From positions 1 through 37,297 of the forward strand of contig JAICRP010000003.1 in the NCBI GenBank assembly GCA_025966445.1: a DNA stretch of 37,297 nucleotides, written 5' to 3'. The notes beneath the pieces were generated by a model, which saw nothing but the letters and a program-made list of their open reading frames with translations, had not been told where the DNA came from and searched no databases. The stretch is from Nocardioides sp. GTDB lineage: Bacteria; Actinomycetota; Actinomycetes; Propionibacteriales; Nocardioidaceae. Positions 1-7,955 of this stretch are shown in pieces; within the stretch, counting starts at the first letter, position 1; every line of letters begins with the position of its first letter. Made by a program: the position numbers and the translations under genes.

Positions 1-988
1 CGTGGCTGTCGGAGCCGAGGGTCAGCCGGCTGCCCCCCTCGTGCAGGCGGCGGCTCGGGCCGACGCCGTCCCCGCGGGCGCGCTCGGGGGGGGGGCAGAA
101 GCAGGCGAAGGTACGGGTGGCGCCGAGGTGGCCGATGTCGTCGTCGGTCAGGTGGGTGGCGTGCACGGCGCTGGTCAGCGGCCCGAGCACCCCGTGGTCG
201 GCGAGCAGCTGGGTGGGGGTGGCGCCGTACGCCGCGACGCAGGCGTCGTTCTCCGCGGTCTGCTCCGACAGGTGCACGTGCAGCGGCTTGCCGGCGGCGG
301 CCTCCACGACCGTGCGGAGCTGGTCGTCGGGGACGGCGCGCACGGAGTGGATGGCCGCGCCGGCGTCGTCGAGGCCCTGGACGCGCTCGGCCCACGCGTC
401 GGCGGTGCCGTCGCTGAACCTCTCCTGGACGCCGACCGGGGGCTCGCCGAAGCCGCTGCTGAGGTAGGCCGTGTCAAGGATCCGGATCCGCAGACCGGCG
501 TCGCGGGCCGCCTGCTGCAGGGCGCGGCCCATGGCGTTGGGGTCGTCGTACGGCGTGCCGCCGGCCTGGTGGTGCAGGTAGTGGAACTCCCCCACGGCCG
601 TGATCCCGGACGCGACCATCTCGCGGTACGTGGCCCGCGCGAGCGCCAGGTACGAGTCCGGGTCGAGCCGCCCGGCCACCGCGTACATCTGCTCCCGCCA
701 CGTCCAGAACGTCCCCCGCTCCTGCTGCGTCCGCCCCCTCAGCGCCCGGTGGAACGCGTGGCTGTGGCAGTTCGCCAGGCCCGGGATGGTGAGGCCGGGG
801 ATCCGCTCGCTGGATGAGTACCCGGATATCCGGGTATTCCCACGGTTGTCAGGGTTTGCAACCCCTGACAAGTGCGAGGACTCCCTGACAAGTTCGACCG
901 TCGCGAACCTCCCACCCTCGATCTCGACGTACACCTCGTCGTGCACCGCGCCGTCGACCCAGGCGCGTTCGAGCACGTACGCCGTCAC
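1..988 (-). CDS. hutF: Formimidoylglutamate deiminase HutF, 3' end outside window
   Basis: Amidohydrolase-superfamily enzyme that converts N-formimidoyl-L-glutamate to N-formyl-L-glutamate and ammonia, the fourth step of one branch of histidine degradation. The frame starts with GTG at 988, overlaps the stop of the upstream gene by 4 bp (GTGA), and stays open to the left edge, giving about 329 residues. Visible family motifs are the metal-binding NCHSHAFHRALRGRTQ block, LHVHLSEQ and the terminal LGSDSH. The motif that usually reads CPTTER reads CPPPER here because of a 10-base G/C homopolymer (86-95). Roughly 25 residues just before the IPGLTIPGLANCHSH block look extra compared with the family as I know it, and they are encoded by palindromic DNA (see 819-893). 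Cytoplasmic. Downstream genes such as hutI would lie off the left edge. Family identity is confident; the integrity of the N-terminal insert is not. Confidence 0.9.
   Translation of the reverse strand, partial: MTAYVLERAWVDGAVHDEVYVEIEGGRFATVELVRESSHLSGVANPDNRGNTRISGYSSSERIPGLTIPGLANCHSHAFHRALRGRTQQERGTFWTWREQMYAVAGRLDPDSYLALARATYREMVASGITAVGEFHYLHHQAGGTPYDDPNAMGRALQQAARDAGLRIRILDTAYLSSGFGEPPVGVQERFSDGTADAWAERVQGLDDAGAAIHSVRAVPDDQLRTVVEAAAGKPLHVHLSEQTAENDACVAAYGATPTQLLADHGVLGPLTSAVHATHLTDDDIGHLGATRTFACFCPPPERARGDGVGPSRRLHEGGSRLTLGSDSH
819..893. repeat. Compound palindromic element inside hutF
   Basis: Seen directly: a perfect 18-bp palindrome TACCCGGATATCCGGGTA at 819-836, then a near-perfect 26-bp palindrome at 846-871 with TTGTCAGGG and CCCTGACAA as outer arms, then a second direct copy of CCCTGACAAGT at 883-893, exactly 20 bp after the first copy (863-873). 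The block is in frame with hutF and contributes the atypical N-terminal linker between the first beta strands and the barrel. It looks like a small mobile or repetitive palindrome that entered the gene without breaking it; this is inference. Confidence 0.7.
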
Positions 989-2187
989 GCCGGGTCCCCG
1001 GCCAGCTCGGCGAGGACGTCCGCCAAGGCCGACACCCCGGCCAGGCAGTCGTCCATCGACGCGGTCTCCAGCGGCGAGTGGGACACCCCCGTCGGGTTGC
1101 GGACGAAGAGCATCGCGGTCGGGATGCCGGCGGCCGACAGGATGCCGGCATCGTGACCAGCGGCGGTCGGGATGACCGGCCAGCCGCGCGGGCCCGCCAG
1201 GCGGGCGGCCAGCCCGGGCGAGAACTCCACGGATCCCGACACCGACTCCGGGGTCACGACCAGGCTGGTCCCGTCGCGCGAGGAGCGCTCGGAAGCCTGC
1301 CGCTCGATGGCGCCGACCAGGTCCTCCAACGCGCGAGCCGACGACGCCCGCGCGTCCAGCCACGCCGTGACGCGCGAGGGCACGGAGTTGGTCGAGTTCG
1401 GGGTCACCTCGAGCCGCCCGAACGTGGCCCGCTCACCGGCCAGCCGGGCCTGCTTGTTGGCGGCCAGCGCGGTCATCGCGTACGTGAGCATCGGGTCGGC
1501 CCGGTCCTCCATCCGCGTCGTCCCCGCGTGGTCGGCGGACCCGGTGAACTCGTAGCGGTACCGTCCGTGCGGCCAGATCCCGCTGGCCACCCCGACGGCG
1601 GCGGACCGGTCCACCAGGTCACGGCCCTGCTCGACGTGCAGCTCCACGAACGTGCCGACGCCCTCCAGCAGGGCGAGGTCCGGCGATCCGGACAGCCCGG
1701 CCGACGACAACCCGTCCTCGAGGCTGACACCTGACCGGTCCTTCAACGAGCGCGCCGTGTCCCACGACACCGCGCCCGTCGCGAGCCGCGACCCCAGGCA
1801 GGCCAGCCCGAACCGCGACCCCTCCTCCTCCACGAACACCGAGACGCCGAGCGGCCGGGACGGCGTGAACCCCCGCTCGCGCAGGGCGTCGACCGCCGCG
1901 AGCGCCGAGACCACGCCGAGCGGCCCGTCGTACGCCCCGCCGTCCAGCACCGAGTCCAGGTGCGAGCCCGTCAGCACAGCACCCGGGCCGGGCGAGCCCC
2001 ACCAGGCCACCACGTTGCCGACCGCATCCCGGGAGACGGACAGGCCGCGCGCCCCGCACTGCTCCTCGAACCAGGCCGCCAGCTCGCGCTCGGCCGAGAG
2101 CCACGGCTGCCGGAAGTACCCGCCCGACGACGCCGACCGCCCGACCGGCGCCAGGTCCGACCACATGGTCTCGAACGCGTCAGGCAT
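985..2187 (-). CDS. M20-family allantoate amidohydrolase / N-carbamoyl-amino-acid hydrolase-like enzyme
   Basis: Zn-dependent amidohydrolase of the allantoate amidohydrolase / L-carbamoylase group, 400 residues when started at the ATG at 2187 (MPDAFETMWSDLAPVG), which matches the usual beginning of actinobacterial homologues better than longer frames. Motifs: TGSHLDSVLDGGAYDG (metal His and Asp), FVEEEGSRF (catalytic and metal Glu), ELHVEQG, GSADHAGTTRM, and the C-terminal AAGHDAGIL and HSPLE histidines. Its last codons overlap hutF by 4 bp, so it is the first known gene of a hut operon. Because HutF makes N-formylglutamate and no HutG-type deformylase is seen here, this enzyme may do the deformylation; the true substrate (allantoate, N-carbamoyl or N-formyl amino acid) cannot be read from sequence. 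Confidence 0.88.
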   Translation of the reverse strand: MPDAFETMWSDLAPVGRSASSGGYFRQPWLSAERELAAWFEEQCGARGLSVSRDAVGNVVAWWGSPGPGAVLTGSHLDSVLDGGAYDGPLGVVSALAAVDALRERGFTPSRPLGVSVFVEEEGSRFGLACLGSRLATGAVSWDTARSLKDRSGVSLEDGLSSAGLSGSPDLALLEGVGTFVELHVEQGRDLVDRSAAVGVASGIWPHGRYRYEFTGSADHAGTTRMEDRADPMLTYAMTALAANKQARLAGERATFGRLEVTPNSTNSVPSRVTAWLDARASSARALEDLVGAIERQASERSSRDGTSLVVTPESVSGSVEFSPGLAARLAGPRGWPVIPTAAGHDAGILSAAGIPTAMLFVRNPTGVSHSPLETASMDDCLAGVSALADVLAELAGDPA

Positions 2188-2197
2188 GCTCGACCCC

Positions 2198-2812
2198 ATG
2201 GAGTTCCAGGACGTCGTCCGCCACCGCAAGATGGTCCGCGACTACGCGGAGGACCCCGTCGACCCGGCGATCGTCGACCGCGCGCTGCGCAACGCGGTGC
2301 GCGCACCCAACGCCGGCTTCAGCCAGGGCTGGGGCTTCCTCGTCCTCGACGAGGCCACCGACGTCCGCCGCTTCTGGGAGCTGACCACCGATCCCGAGGA
2401 CCTCGCCGAGCCCGACGCCTGGCTCACCGGCATGATGCACGCCCCGGTGGTCGTGATCCCCTGCTCGAGCAAGACGGCGTACCTGAAGCGGTACGCCCAG
2501 CCGGACAAGGGCTGGACCGACGAGGACGAGGCCCGCTGGCCGGTGCCCTTCTGGCACATCGACACGGGCATGGCCGCGCTGCTGATCCTCCAGACGGTGA
2601 CCGACGCGGGGCTCGGCGCGTGCTACTTCGGCATCCCGCCCGGGCGCGTGGCCGCAGTCCGCGGTGCCTTCGCCATCCCCGCAACCTTCGACCCGATCGG
2701 CGCGATCACCATCGGCCACCGGACGACCAGCGACGGGCTGCCGGGCTCCCCGAGCGTGCGGCCGCGCAAGCCGCAGGCGGACGTCGTCCACCGCGGGCGC
2801 TGGGCCGTCTGA
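2198..2812 (+). CDS. Nitroreductase family protein
   Basis: FMN-dependent nitroreductase-fold oxidoreductase of 204 residues, a normal length. The start MEFQDVVRHRKMVRDY and the segment APNAGFSQGWGFLVL (flavin phosphate-binding region) are typical of an actinobacterial nitroreductase subgroup; DTGMAALLILQTVTDAGLGACYFGIPP is the central helix and dimer region. The physiological substrate is unknown. The ATG at 2198 lies only 10 bp from the start codon of the divergent hydrolase (2187), leaving no room for a conventional 5' UTR or ribosome binding site; an in-frame ATG at 2186 would overlap the other gene. A leaderless transcript is likely. Its 3' side is a 147-bp gap that carries an operator-like dyad. 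Confidence 0.88.
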   Translation: MEFQDVVRHRKMVRDYAEDPVDPAIVDRALRNAVRAPNAGFSQGWGFLVLDEATDVRRFWELTTDPEDLAEPDAWLTGMMHAPVVVIPCSSKTAYLKRYAQPDKGWTDEDEARWPVPFWHIDTGMAALLILQTVTDAGLGACYFGIPPGRVAAVRGAFAIPATFDPIGAITIGHRTTSDGLPGSPSVRPRKPQADVVHRGRWAV

Positions 2813-2881
2813 ACCTCGGGGTGGCACCGCCTCAGTCCACCGGCCGCACGCCCCCCGGTCAACGCACCTCACCGGCGCCGG

Positions 2882-2897
2882 GTCTCATATCCGAGAC
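2882..2897. promoter_or_regulatory. Operator-like dyad matching the hutH-iclR intergenic site
   Basis: GTCTCATATCCGAGAC, a dyad with 5-bp arms, lies about 60 bp upstream of the acyl-CoA ligase start. Compared with the reverse complement of the site at 26961-26976 (GTCTCGCATCCGAGAC) it differs at only two of 16 positions. The TCT-N3-AT-N-C-N-AGA layout resembles the operator described for the IclR-type histidine regulator HutR of Corynebacterium, as I recall it. Binding by the IclR protein encoded at 27050 is inferred. Confidence 0.5.
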
Positions 2898-2959
2898 ACG
2901 GGTGACGCAGCCCGCGACCGGTCAGTAGGTTCGGGGCACGTTCCGACCAAGGAGTGCGC

Positions 2960-4504
2960 ATGATCCACGCCAGCCCGCTGCCCGAGGTCGAGATCCCCGA
3001 CCTCCCCTTGACCGACTACGTGCTCGCGCGAGCCGAGGAGCTCGGCGACAAGCCGGCCCTGATCGACGGCCCCAGCGGACGCACGCTGACCTACGGCGGC
3101 CTCCGCCAGGGAGTACGCGCGCTGGCCGGCGGCCTGGTGGCGCGCGGCTTCGAGCCCGGCCAGACCGTCGCCCTGCTCGCCCCGAACATCCCGGAGTACG
3201 CCATCGTCTTCCACGGCGTCGCGTACGCCGGCGGGGTCGTCACGACGATCAACCCGACGTACGTCGAGCGCGAGATCCACCACCAGCTCGTCGACGCGGA
3301 CGCCCGGCTGCTCGTCACGGTGGCGCCGTTCCTCGAGGTCGCCCGCGCGGCCGCCGAGGGCACCGCCATCGAGGAGATCTTCGTGATCGGCCAAGCAGAG
3401 GGGGCCCGTCCCCTCACCGACCTGATGGGTCCACCGCTCACCGAGCAGGTGCCGGTCGACGTCGACGACACCGTCGTGCTGCCCTACTCCTCCGGCACCA
3501 CCGGGATCTCCAAGGGCGTGATGCTGACCCATCGCAACCTCGTCGCCAACGTGGCCCAGACGCTGGGCGCCGCCGACATGCGCGAGGACGAGACGATCGT
3601 CGCCGTGCTGCCGTTCTTCCACATCTACGGCATGCAGGTGCTGATGAACTGCGGCCTGCGCGCGGGCGCCACCATCGTCACCCTCCCGCGCTTCGACCTC
3701 GAGCAGTTCCTGTCGGTCCACCAGGAGTACGGCGTCACCCGGTCGTTCGTCGCCCCACCGATCGTCGTGGCCATGGCCAAGCACCCGCTCGTGGACAACT
3801 ACGACATGTCCAAGCTCGAGCAGGTCTTCTCGGGCGCGGCTCCCCTGTCCGCCGAGCTCGCACTGGAGGCCGGGAGACGCCTCGACTGCGAGGTCGTCCA
3901 GGGCTACGGCATGACCGAGCTGTCACCGGTCTCGCACCTCACTCCCGCCGGCCAGTTCAAGCCGGGGTCCGTCGGTGTCACCGCGCCCAACACCGAGATG
4001 CGCATCGTCGACCCGCTGACCGGTGACGACCTCGACGTCGACGCCGACGGCGAGATCTGGGTGCGCGGTCCGCAGGTGATGAAGGGCTACCTCAACAACG
4101 AGCGGGCGACCGCCGACACGATCACCGACGAGGGGTGGCTGCGCACCGGCGACATCGGGCACGTCGACGCCGACGGCCACGTGTTCGTCGTCGACCGGCT
4201 CAAGGAGCTCATCAAGTACAAGGGCTTCCAGGTGGCCCCGGCCGAGCTGGAGGCCCTGCTGCTCACCCATCCGGCCGTCGCCGACGCCGCCGTGATCGGC
4301 AGGCCCGACGAGGAGGCCGGCGAGATCCCCGCGGCGTACGTCGTCCTGCGGCAGGGTTCGGAAGCCTCGGCCGAGGAGATCATCGAGTTCATCGACGGCC
4401 AGGTCGCCCACTACAAGCGGGTGCGCCACCTGGAGTTCATCGACGCGGTGCCGAAGTCGGCCAGCGGCAAGATCCTTCGCCGCGAGCTGAAAGCCCGGTC
4501 CTGA
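2960..4504 (+). CDS. Acyl-CoA synthetase, 4-coumarate--CoA ligase-like
   Basis: ANL-superfamily ligase of 514 residues that activates a carboxylic acid through an acyl-adenylate and forms the CoA thioester. The ATG at 2960 is chosen because AAGGAG ends 5 nt before it. Motifs in order: P-loop YSSGTTGISKGVM from about residue 176, GYGMTELSP near residue 315, GWLRTGDIGHVDADGHVF with the ribose-binding Asp, RLKELIKYKGFQVAP (hinge region) and the C-terminal KSASGKILRREL with the catalytic Lys. The pattern is closest to 4-coumarate/medium-chain acyl-CoA ligases; the substrate cannot be read. An operator-like dyad at 2882-2897 suggests control by the hut-linked IclR protein. It converges with the next gene with only 19 bp between stops. 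Confidence 0.92.
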   Translation: MIHASPLPEVEIPDLPLTDYVLARAEELGDKPALIDGPSGRTLTYGGLRQGVRALAGGLVARGFEPGQTVALLAPNIPEYAIVFHGVAYAGGVVTTINPTYVEREIHHQLVDADARLLVTVAPFLEVARAAAEGTAIEEIFVIGQAEGARPLTDLMGPPLTEQVPVDVDDTVVLPYSSGTTGISKGVMLTHRNLVANVAQTLGAADMREDETIVAVLPFFHIYGMQVLMNCGLRAGATIVTLPRFDLEQFLSVHQEYGVTRSFVAPPIVVAMAKHPLVDNYDMSKLEQVFSGAAPLSAELALEAGRRLDCEVVQGYGMTELSPVSHLTPAGQFKPGSVGVTAPNTEMRIVDPLTGDDLDVDADGEIWVRGPQVMKGYLNNERATADTITDEGWLRTGDIGHVDADGHVFVVDRLKELIKYKGFQVAPAELEALLLTHPAVADAAVIGRPDEEAGEIPAAYVVLRQGSEASAEEIIEFIDGQVAHYKRVRHLEFIDAVPKSASGKILRRELKARS

Positions 4505-4523
4505 CAGGAGAGCACGTCCGGGA

Positions 4524-5522
4524 CTAGTCGCGACCCCAGTCGGGCCGGTAGTCGAACCGCTTCGAGGTCGAGATCTCGAGACGCTCGTCGGTGCCGTACT
4601 CCGCCGTCCAGATCTGCACGTCCTCGGTGTCGATGCTCGCCCGGTCCGTGAACACGTAGTCGAGCCCGTCGGGCGACCAGTGCGGGTTGGCGTTCCGGCG
4701 TCCCGATGCCTTGTTGTCGGTCAGCCAGTCGATCTTCTTGCGGCACTGCTTCACACCGTTGCAGAGCCACGGCACGGTGCCCAGGTCGACGAACGTCGCG
4801 TCCGGGTCGCCACGGCCGTAGGCCTCGAACAGGACCAGCCCCTCGGTCGGGCCGCTGGTGGCAGGCGACAGGTCGTACACCTCGACACCGAGGCCCCACG
4901 GCAGGATCGGCGCCGGGTCGTCGCCGTCGACGTCGACCCGCATGATCGTGGACTTGCCGTCAGAGATACGCAGACGCGTCCAGGTGACGAAGGAGCCGTC
5001 GGGCGACACCTGCGCCCGACTGTCCTCGTACGTACCGGCGTCCCGCTTGTCCGACATCCGGAAGGGCCGCGACCCGTCGATGTTCACCGACCACTGCAGG
5101 GCCTCGGCCGGGACGTCGTCGACGAGAGGGCCCTTCACCTTCACGAAGAAGAGCCGCTTGTTGGAGATCCACGTCGGCGCTCCGATGCCCAGGCAGGGGT
5201 CCTTGCACCCGACGGGCAGCCGGTGGTCCTGGGTGCCGTTGCGGCGCACCAGCCGGACCTCGAAGCCCTCCTCGTCACCGGCCTCGTAGGCGATCCACCT
5301 GCCGTTGGGGGAGAACTGCGCATCGACGTGGTACTCCCCCTTGCCGGCGTGCGTCAGGGATCGCTGCTCGGTGCCGTCCGCGTTCGCGATCACGAGCGAC
5401 TCGCGTCCGTCGGCGGCCCGGTTGGTCCACACGATCCGGCCCTCGGTCGACGGCGCCGCGGCGGCGTGGGACGCGGGCGCGAGGAGGGCAAGCAGGGCGG
5501 CGGCGATCACAGGCGTGCGCAT
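4524..5522 (-). CDS. Secreted TolB-like (PD40) beta-propeller protein
   Basis: 332-residue exported protein. The N-terminus MRTPVIAAALLALLAPASHA is a clear Sec signal peptide with an AxA-type cleavage site near residue 23. The mature part has propeller blades of the TolB/PD40 type: IVWTNRAADGRESLVIANAD, then QFSPNGRWIAYE, QVSPDGSFVTWTR and HWSPDGLDYVFTD, each a xSPDGxxxxF/W hairpin. Two Cys pairs (GCKDPCLG and LCNGVKQCRK) may form disulfides, consistent with an extracytoplasmic location. The function is probably protein-protein interaction; no catalytic residues are seen. It is transcribed away from the LuxR gene at 5591, leaving a 68-bp divergent promoter region. Confidence 0.85.
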   Translation of the reverse strand: MRTPVIAAALLALLAPASHAAAAPSTEGRIVWTNRAADGRESLVIANADGTEQRSLTHAGKGEYHVDAQFSPNGRWIAYEAGDEEGFEVRLVRRNGTQDHRLPVGCKDPCLGIGAPTWISNKRLFFVKVKGPLVDDVPAEALQWSVNIDGSRPFRMSDKRDAGTYEDSRAQVSPDGSFVTWTRLRISDGKSTIMRVDVDGDDPAPILPWGLGVEVYDLSPATSGPTEGLVLFEAYGRGDPDATFVDLGTVPWLCNGVKQCRKKIDWLTDNKASGRRNANPHWSPDGLDYVFTDRASIDTEDVQIWTAEYGTDERLEISTSKRFDYRPDWGRD

Positions 5523-5590
5523 GGCGGCACGCTAGGCGTGGTCCGGACCGTCGGCAATGCCGAGAAATCGGGATTGACGCCGGGTCGATC

Positions 5591-6622
5591 ATGGATCCCA
5601 TGGGGCCCTCACTCGAGGGAGCACAGCGGGAGATCGCGGGGCTGCTCAGCGATCCGCCCACGGGTGCGCTGCTCGCCGACGGCGCGGTCCGGGCCCTGGG
5701 GCAGGTGGTCGGGCACGACGGGTACTGCCTCTTCGGTGTCGACCCAGCGACCGGGCTGCGTTCGGTCATGTTCTCCCGGCACGGCCTGACCGTGCCGACC
5801 GAGGTGCTGCTGCACAACGAGACCGTCGACCGCGACGCCAACCGCTACCTCGACCTCGCCCGCGCACCGGTACCGGTCGCGCCACTGACGCCACGGGACA
5901 CACCGCGGAGCCGCCGGCTGCACGAGATCCTCCCAGCCGACGGCTACCGCAGCGAACTACGGCTGGCGCTGGTCACGCCGGGCCACTACTGGGGTGCGCT
6001 CTCGCTGTTCCGCGACGATCCCCGCCGACCGTTCAGCGACCAGGACGTGGAGCACGCTCACGCCCTCGTGCCGCTGCTCAGCAGCGTGCTGCGCCGCTAC
6101 CAGGTCGGCCGACCGCGCGACGACCTGCGCGTGACGCAGAACGGCGGCACGGTGTGCCTGGACCGGACGGACGGCCTCGTCAGGATGGACGGCGGTGCCC
6201 GTGCCTGGTTGGGCGACATGGCGAACCAGTGGGCCGACGGAGCAGTGCCGGATGACCTGTTGCGCTGCGTCCACGAGGTGGCGGCGGCCGCGCGCCGCGC
6301 CCGGCCCGCGCTGGCCCGGACCCGGGTGTCCGGCGGGGACTGGCTGGTGGCCAGTGGCTCGTACGTCGGCTGCTCGGACGTCGACGTCGTGGTGCAGCTG
6401 CGCCCGGGGGACGTGACCACGGTGCTGCCGGCCTTCGCGGTGTGGTGCGGGCTGACCGACCGCGAGACCGGCGTCCTCCGACTGCTCGTGCAGGGCCTGG
6501 CGGCCAAGCAGGTCGCCCGCCGTCTGGCCGTCTCGGTGCTGACGGTCGGCGACCACCAACGTTCGATCTACCGGAAAGCCGGTGTCCGCGGCCGCGACGA
6601 GCTCGTCGCGCTCCTAGTCTGA
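5591..6622 (+). CDS. LuxR-family transcriptional regulator with GAF-like sensor region
   Basis: 343-residue regulator. The C-terminal 60 residues are a GerE/LuxR helix-turn-helix: LTDRETGVLRLLVQGLAAKQ (from about residue 283) followed by ARRLAVSVLTVGDHQRSIYRKAG, the recognition helix and dimer helix. The N-terminal about 190 residues (VVGHDGYCLFGVDPATGLRS, HYWGALSLFRDD, FSDQDVEHAHAL) resemble a GAF-type ligand-binding domain, the usual companion of this HTH in actinobacteria. No phosphoacceptor receiver domain is present. The start could also be the ATG at 5600; neither has a good Shine-Dalgarno. It lies 4 bp upstream of the peptidase gene, so it probably regulates its own operon (peptidase, transporter); the ligand is unknown. 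Confidence 0.88.
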   Translation: MDPMGPSLEGAQREIAGLLSDPPTGALLADGAVRALGQVVGHDGYCLFGVDPATGLRSVMFSRHGLTVPTEVLLHNETVDRDANRYLDLARAPVPVAPLTPRDTPRSRRLHEILPADGYRSELRLALVTPGHYWGALSLFRDDPRRPFSDQDVEHAHALVPLLSSVLRRYQVGRPRDDLRVTQNGGTVCLDRTDGLVRMDGGARAWLGDMANQWADGAVPDDLLRCVHEVAAAARRARPALARTRVSGGDWLVASGSYVGCSDVDVVVQLRPGDVTTVLPAFAVWCGLTDRETGVLRLLVQGLAAKQVARRLAVSVLTVGDHQRSIYRKAGVRGRDELVALLV

Positions 6623-6626
6623 GCCC

Positions 6627-7955
6627 GTGACCGACGATGCCGTGGCCAAGCTCCAGGCCCTCGTCCGCATCCCGACGGTCTCCGACCGAAACCCGGCCAA
6701 CGTCGACACCGCGGCGTTCGACGCCTTCCTCGCCGAGCACGAGCGGCTGTTCCCCCGCCTGTACGCCGCCCTGGAGCTGACCCGGGTCGGCACCCACGGC
6801 CTCCTCTTCCGCTGGGCTGGAACGTCCGCGGCCCGGCCCGTCGTCCTGATGGCACACCTCGACGTGGTCCCCGTCGACGAGACCGCCCCGTGGCGGCACC
6901 CGCCGTTCTCCGCCGAGATCCACGAGGGAGCGGTATGGGGGCGCGGCACCCTCGACGACAAGGGCTGCGTCGTCGCGATCAGCGAGGCCGTCGAGCGGCT
7001 GCTGGAGCAGCGACTCACGCCGGCCCAGGACGTGTGGCTCAGCTTCGGCTCCGACGAGGAGGTGAGCGGTACGGCGGCCCTCGAGGCCGTCGCCGAGCTC
7101 ACCCGCCGCGGCGTCGAGCCGTGGTTCGTGATCGACGAGGGTGGCGCGATCGCGGGCGACGCGTTCCCTGGGATCAAACCGCCGGTCGGCGCGATCGGCG
7201 TCACCGAGAAGGGCACGACGAGCATCGTGCTCAGGGTCGAGGGGCGCGGCGGGCACGCCTCCACGCCGGCCAGGAACGGCCCGACCGCCCGGCTCGCCCG
7301 CGCCATCTTGAAGGTCGACCGCAGCCCGATGCCGGCGTCCGTCCCGGACACGACCGTCGAGCTGTTCCGGCGGTTGTCCGCGCACGCCCCGCTGCCCCTC
7401 AGGCCACTGATGGGCAACGCCGACCGTCTCCGGCCGGTGCTCACGCGAGCGCTCGTCGCGGCCGGCCCCGAGTCCGCCGCGATGACCCGCACGACCTTCG
7501 CGACGACCACGCTGTCCGGCTCGCCCGCGCTCAACGTGATCGCCTCGTCGGCACGGGCCGGCATCAACGTGCGGGTGATGGTCGGTGACACGGTGGCCGA
7601 CGTGGTCGCCCACCTGCGCAAGGTGATCGGCGACAAGCGTGTGCACATCGACGTCGTCGAGGAGGGCGAGGCCAGCCCCGTCTCGCCCGTCGACGACGAG
7701 GCGTTCCGGCTCATCGAGTCCACGGTCGTCGAGCTGTTCCCCGACGCGGTCCCCGCGCCGTACGTGATGATGGCGGCGACCGACTCGAGGCACTTCACCA
7801 CCATCTGTCCGCGGGTCTACCGGTTCGCGCCGTTCCGGATGAGCAAGGCACAGCGGCAGGCCATCCACTCCTACGACGAGCACCTCGGGATCGACGACCT
7901 CCGCACCGGCGTCGACTGGTACCAGCGACTGATCGAGAGACTCCCACCGACATGA
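6627..7955 (+). CDS. M20/M25/M40-family metallopeptidase (dipeptidase/carboxypeptidase-like)
   Basis: 442-residue di-zinc hydrolase of the M20 family, probably cleaving a dipeptide or N-acyl amino acid. Metal and catalytic motifs: VLMAHLDVVPVDE (His77, Asp79), WGRGTLDDKG (bridging Asp110), SDEEVSG (Glu144 and Glu145), IDEGGAI, and the late DSRHFTTICPRVYRF with the last metal His. The lid or dimerization domain is marked by GRGGHASTPARNGPTARLA. GTG start 4 bp after the regulator stop; its stop overlaps the MFS start (ATGA), so regulator, peptidase and transporter form one operon. That suggests import followed by hydrolysis of a peptide-like compound, or hydrolysis of a peptide-like drug. The substrate is not identified. 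Confidence 0.9.
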   Translation: MTDDAVAKLQALVRIPTVSDRNPANVDTAAFDAFLAEHERLFPRLYAALELTRVGTHGLLFRWAGTSAARPVVLMAHLDVVPVDETAPWRHPPFSAEIHEGAVWGRGTLDDKGCVVAISEAVERLLEQRLTPAQDVWLSFGSDEEVSGTAALEAVAELTRRGVEPWFVIDEGGAIAGDAFPGIKPPVGAIGVTEKGTTSIVLRVEGRGGHASTPARNGPTARLARAILKVDRSPMPASVPDTTVELFRRLSAHAPLPLRPLMGNADRLRPVLTRALVAAGPESAAMTRTTFATTTLSGSPALNVIASSARAGINVRVMVGDTVADVVAHLRKVIGDKRVHIDVVEEGEASPVSPVDDEAFRLIESTVVELFPDAVPAPYVMMAATDSRHFTTICPRVYRFAPFRMSKAQRQAIHSYDEHLGIDDLRTGVDWYQRLIERLPPT

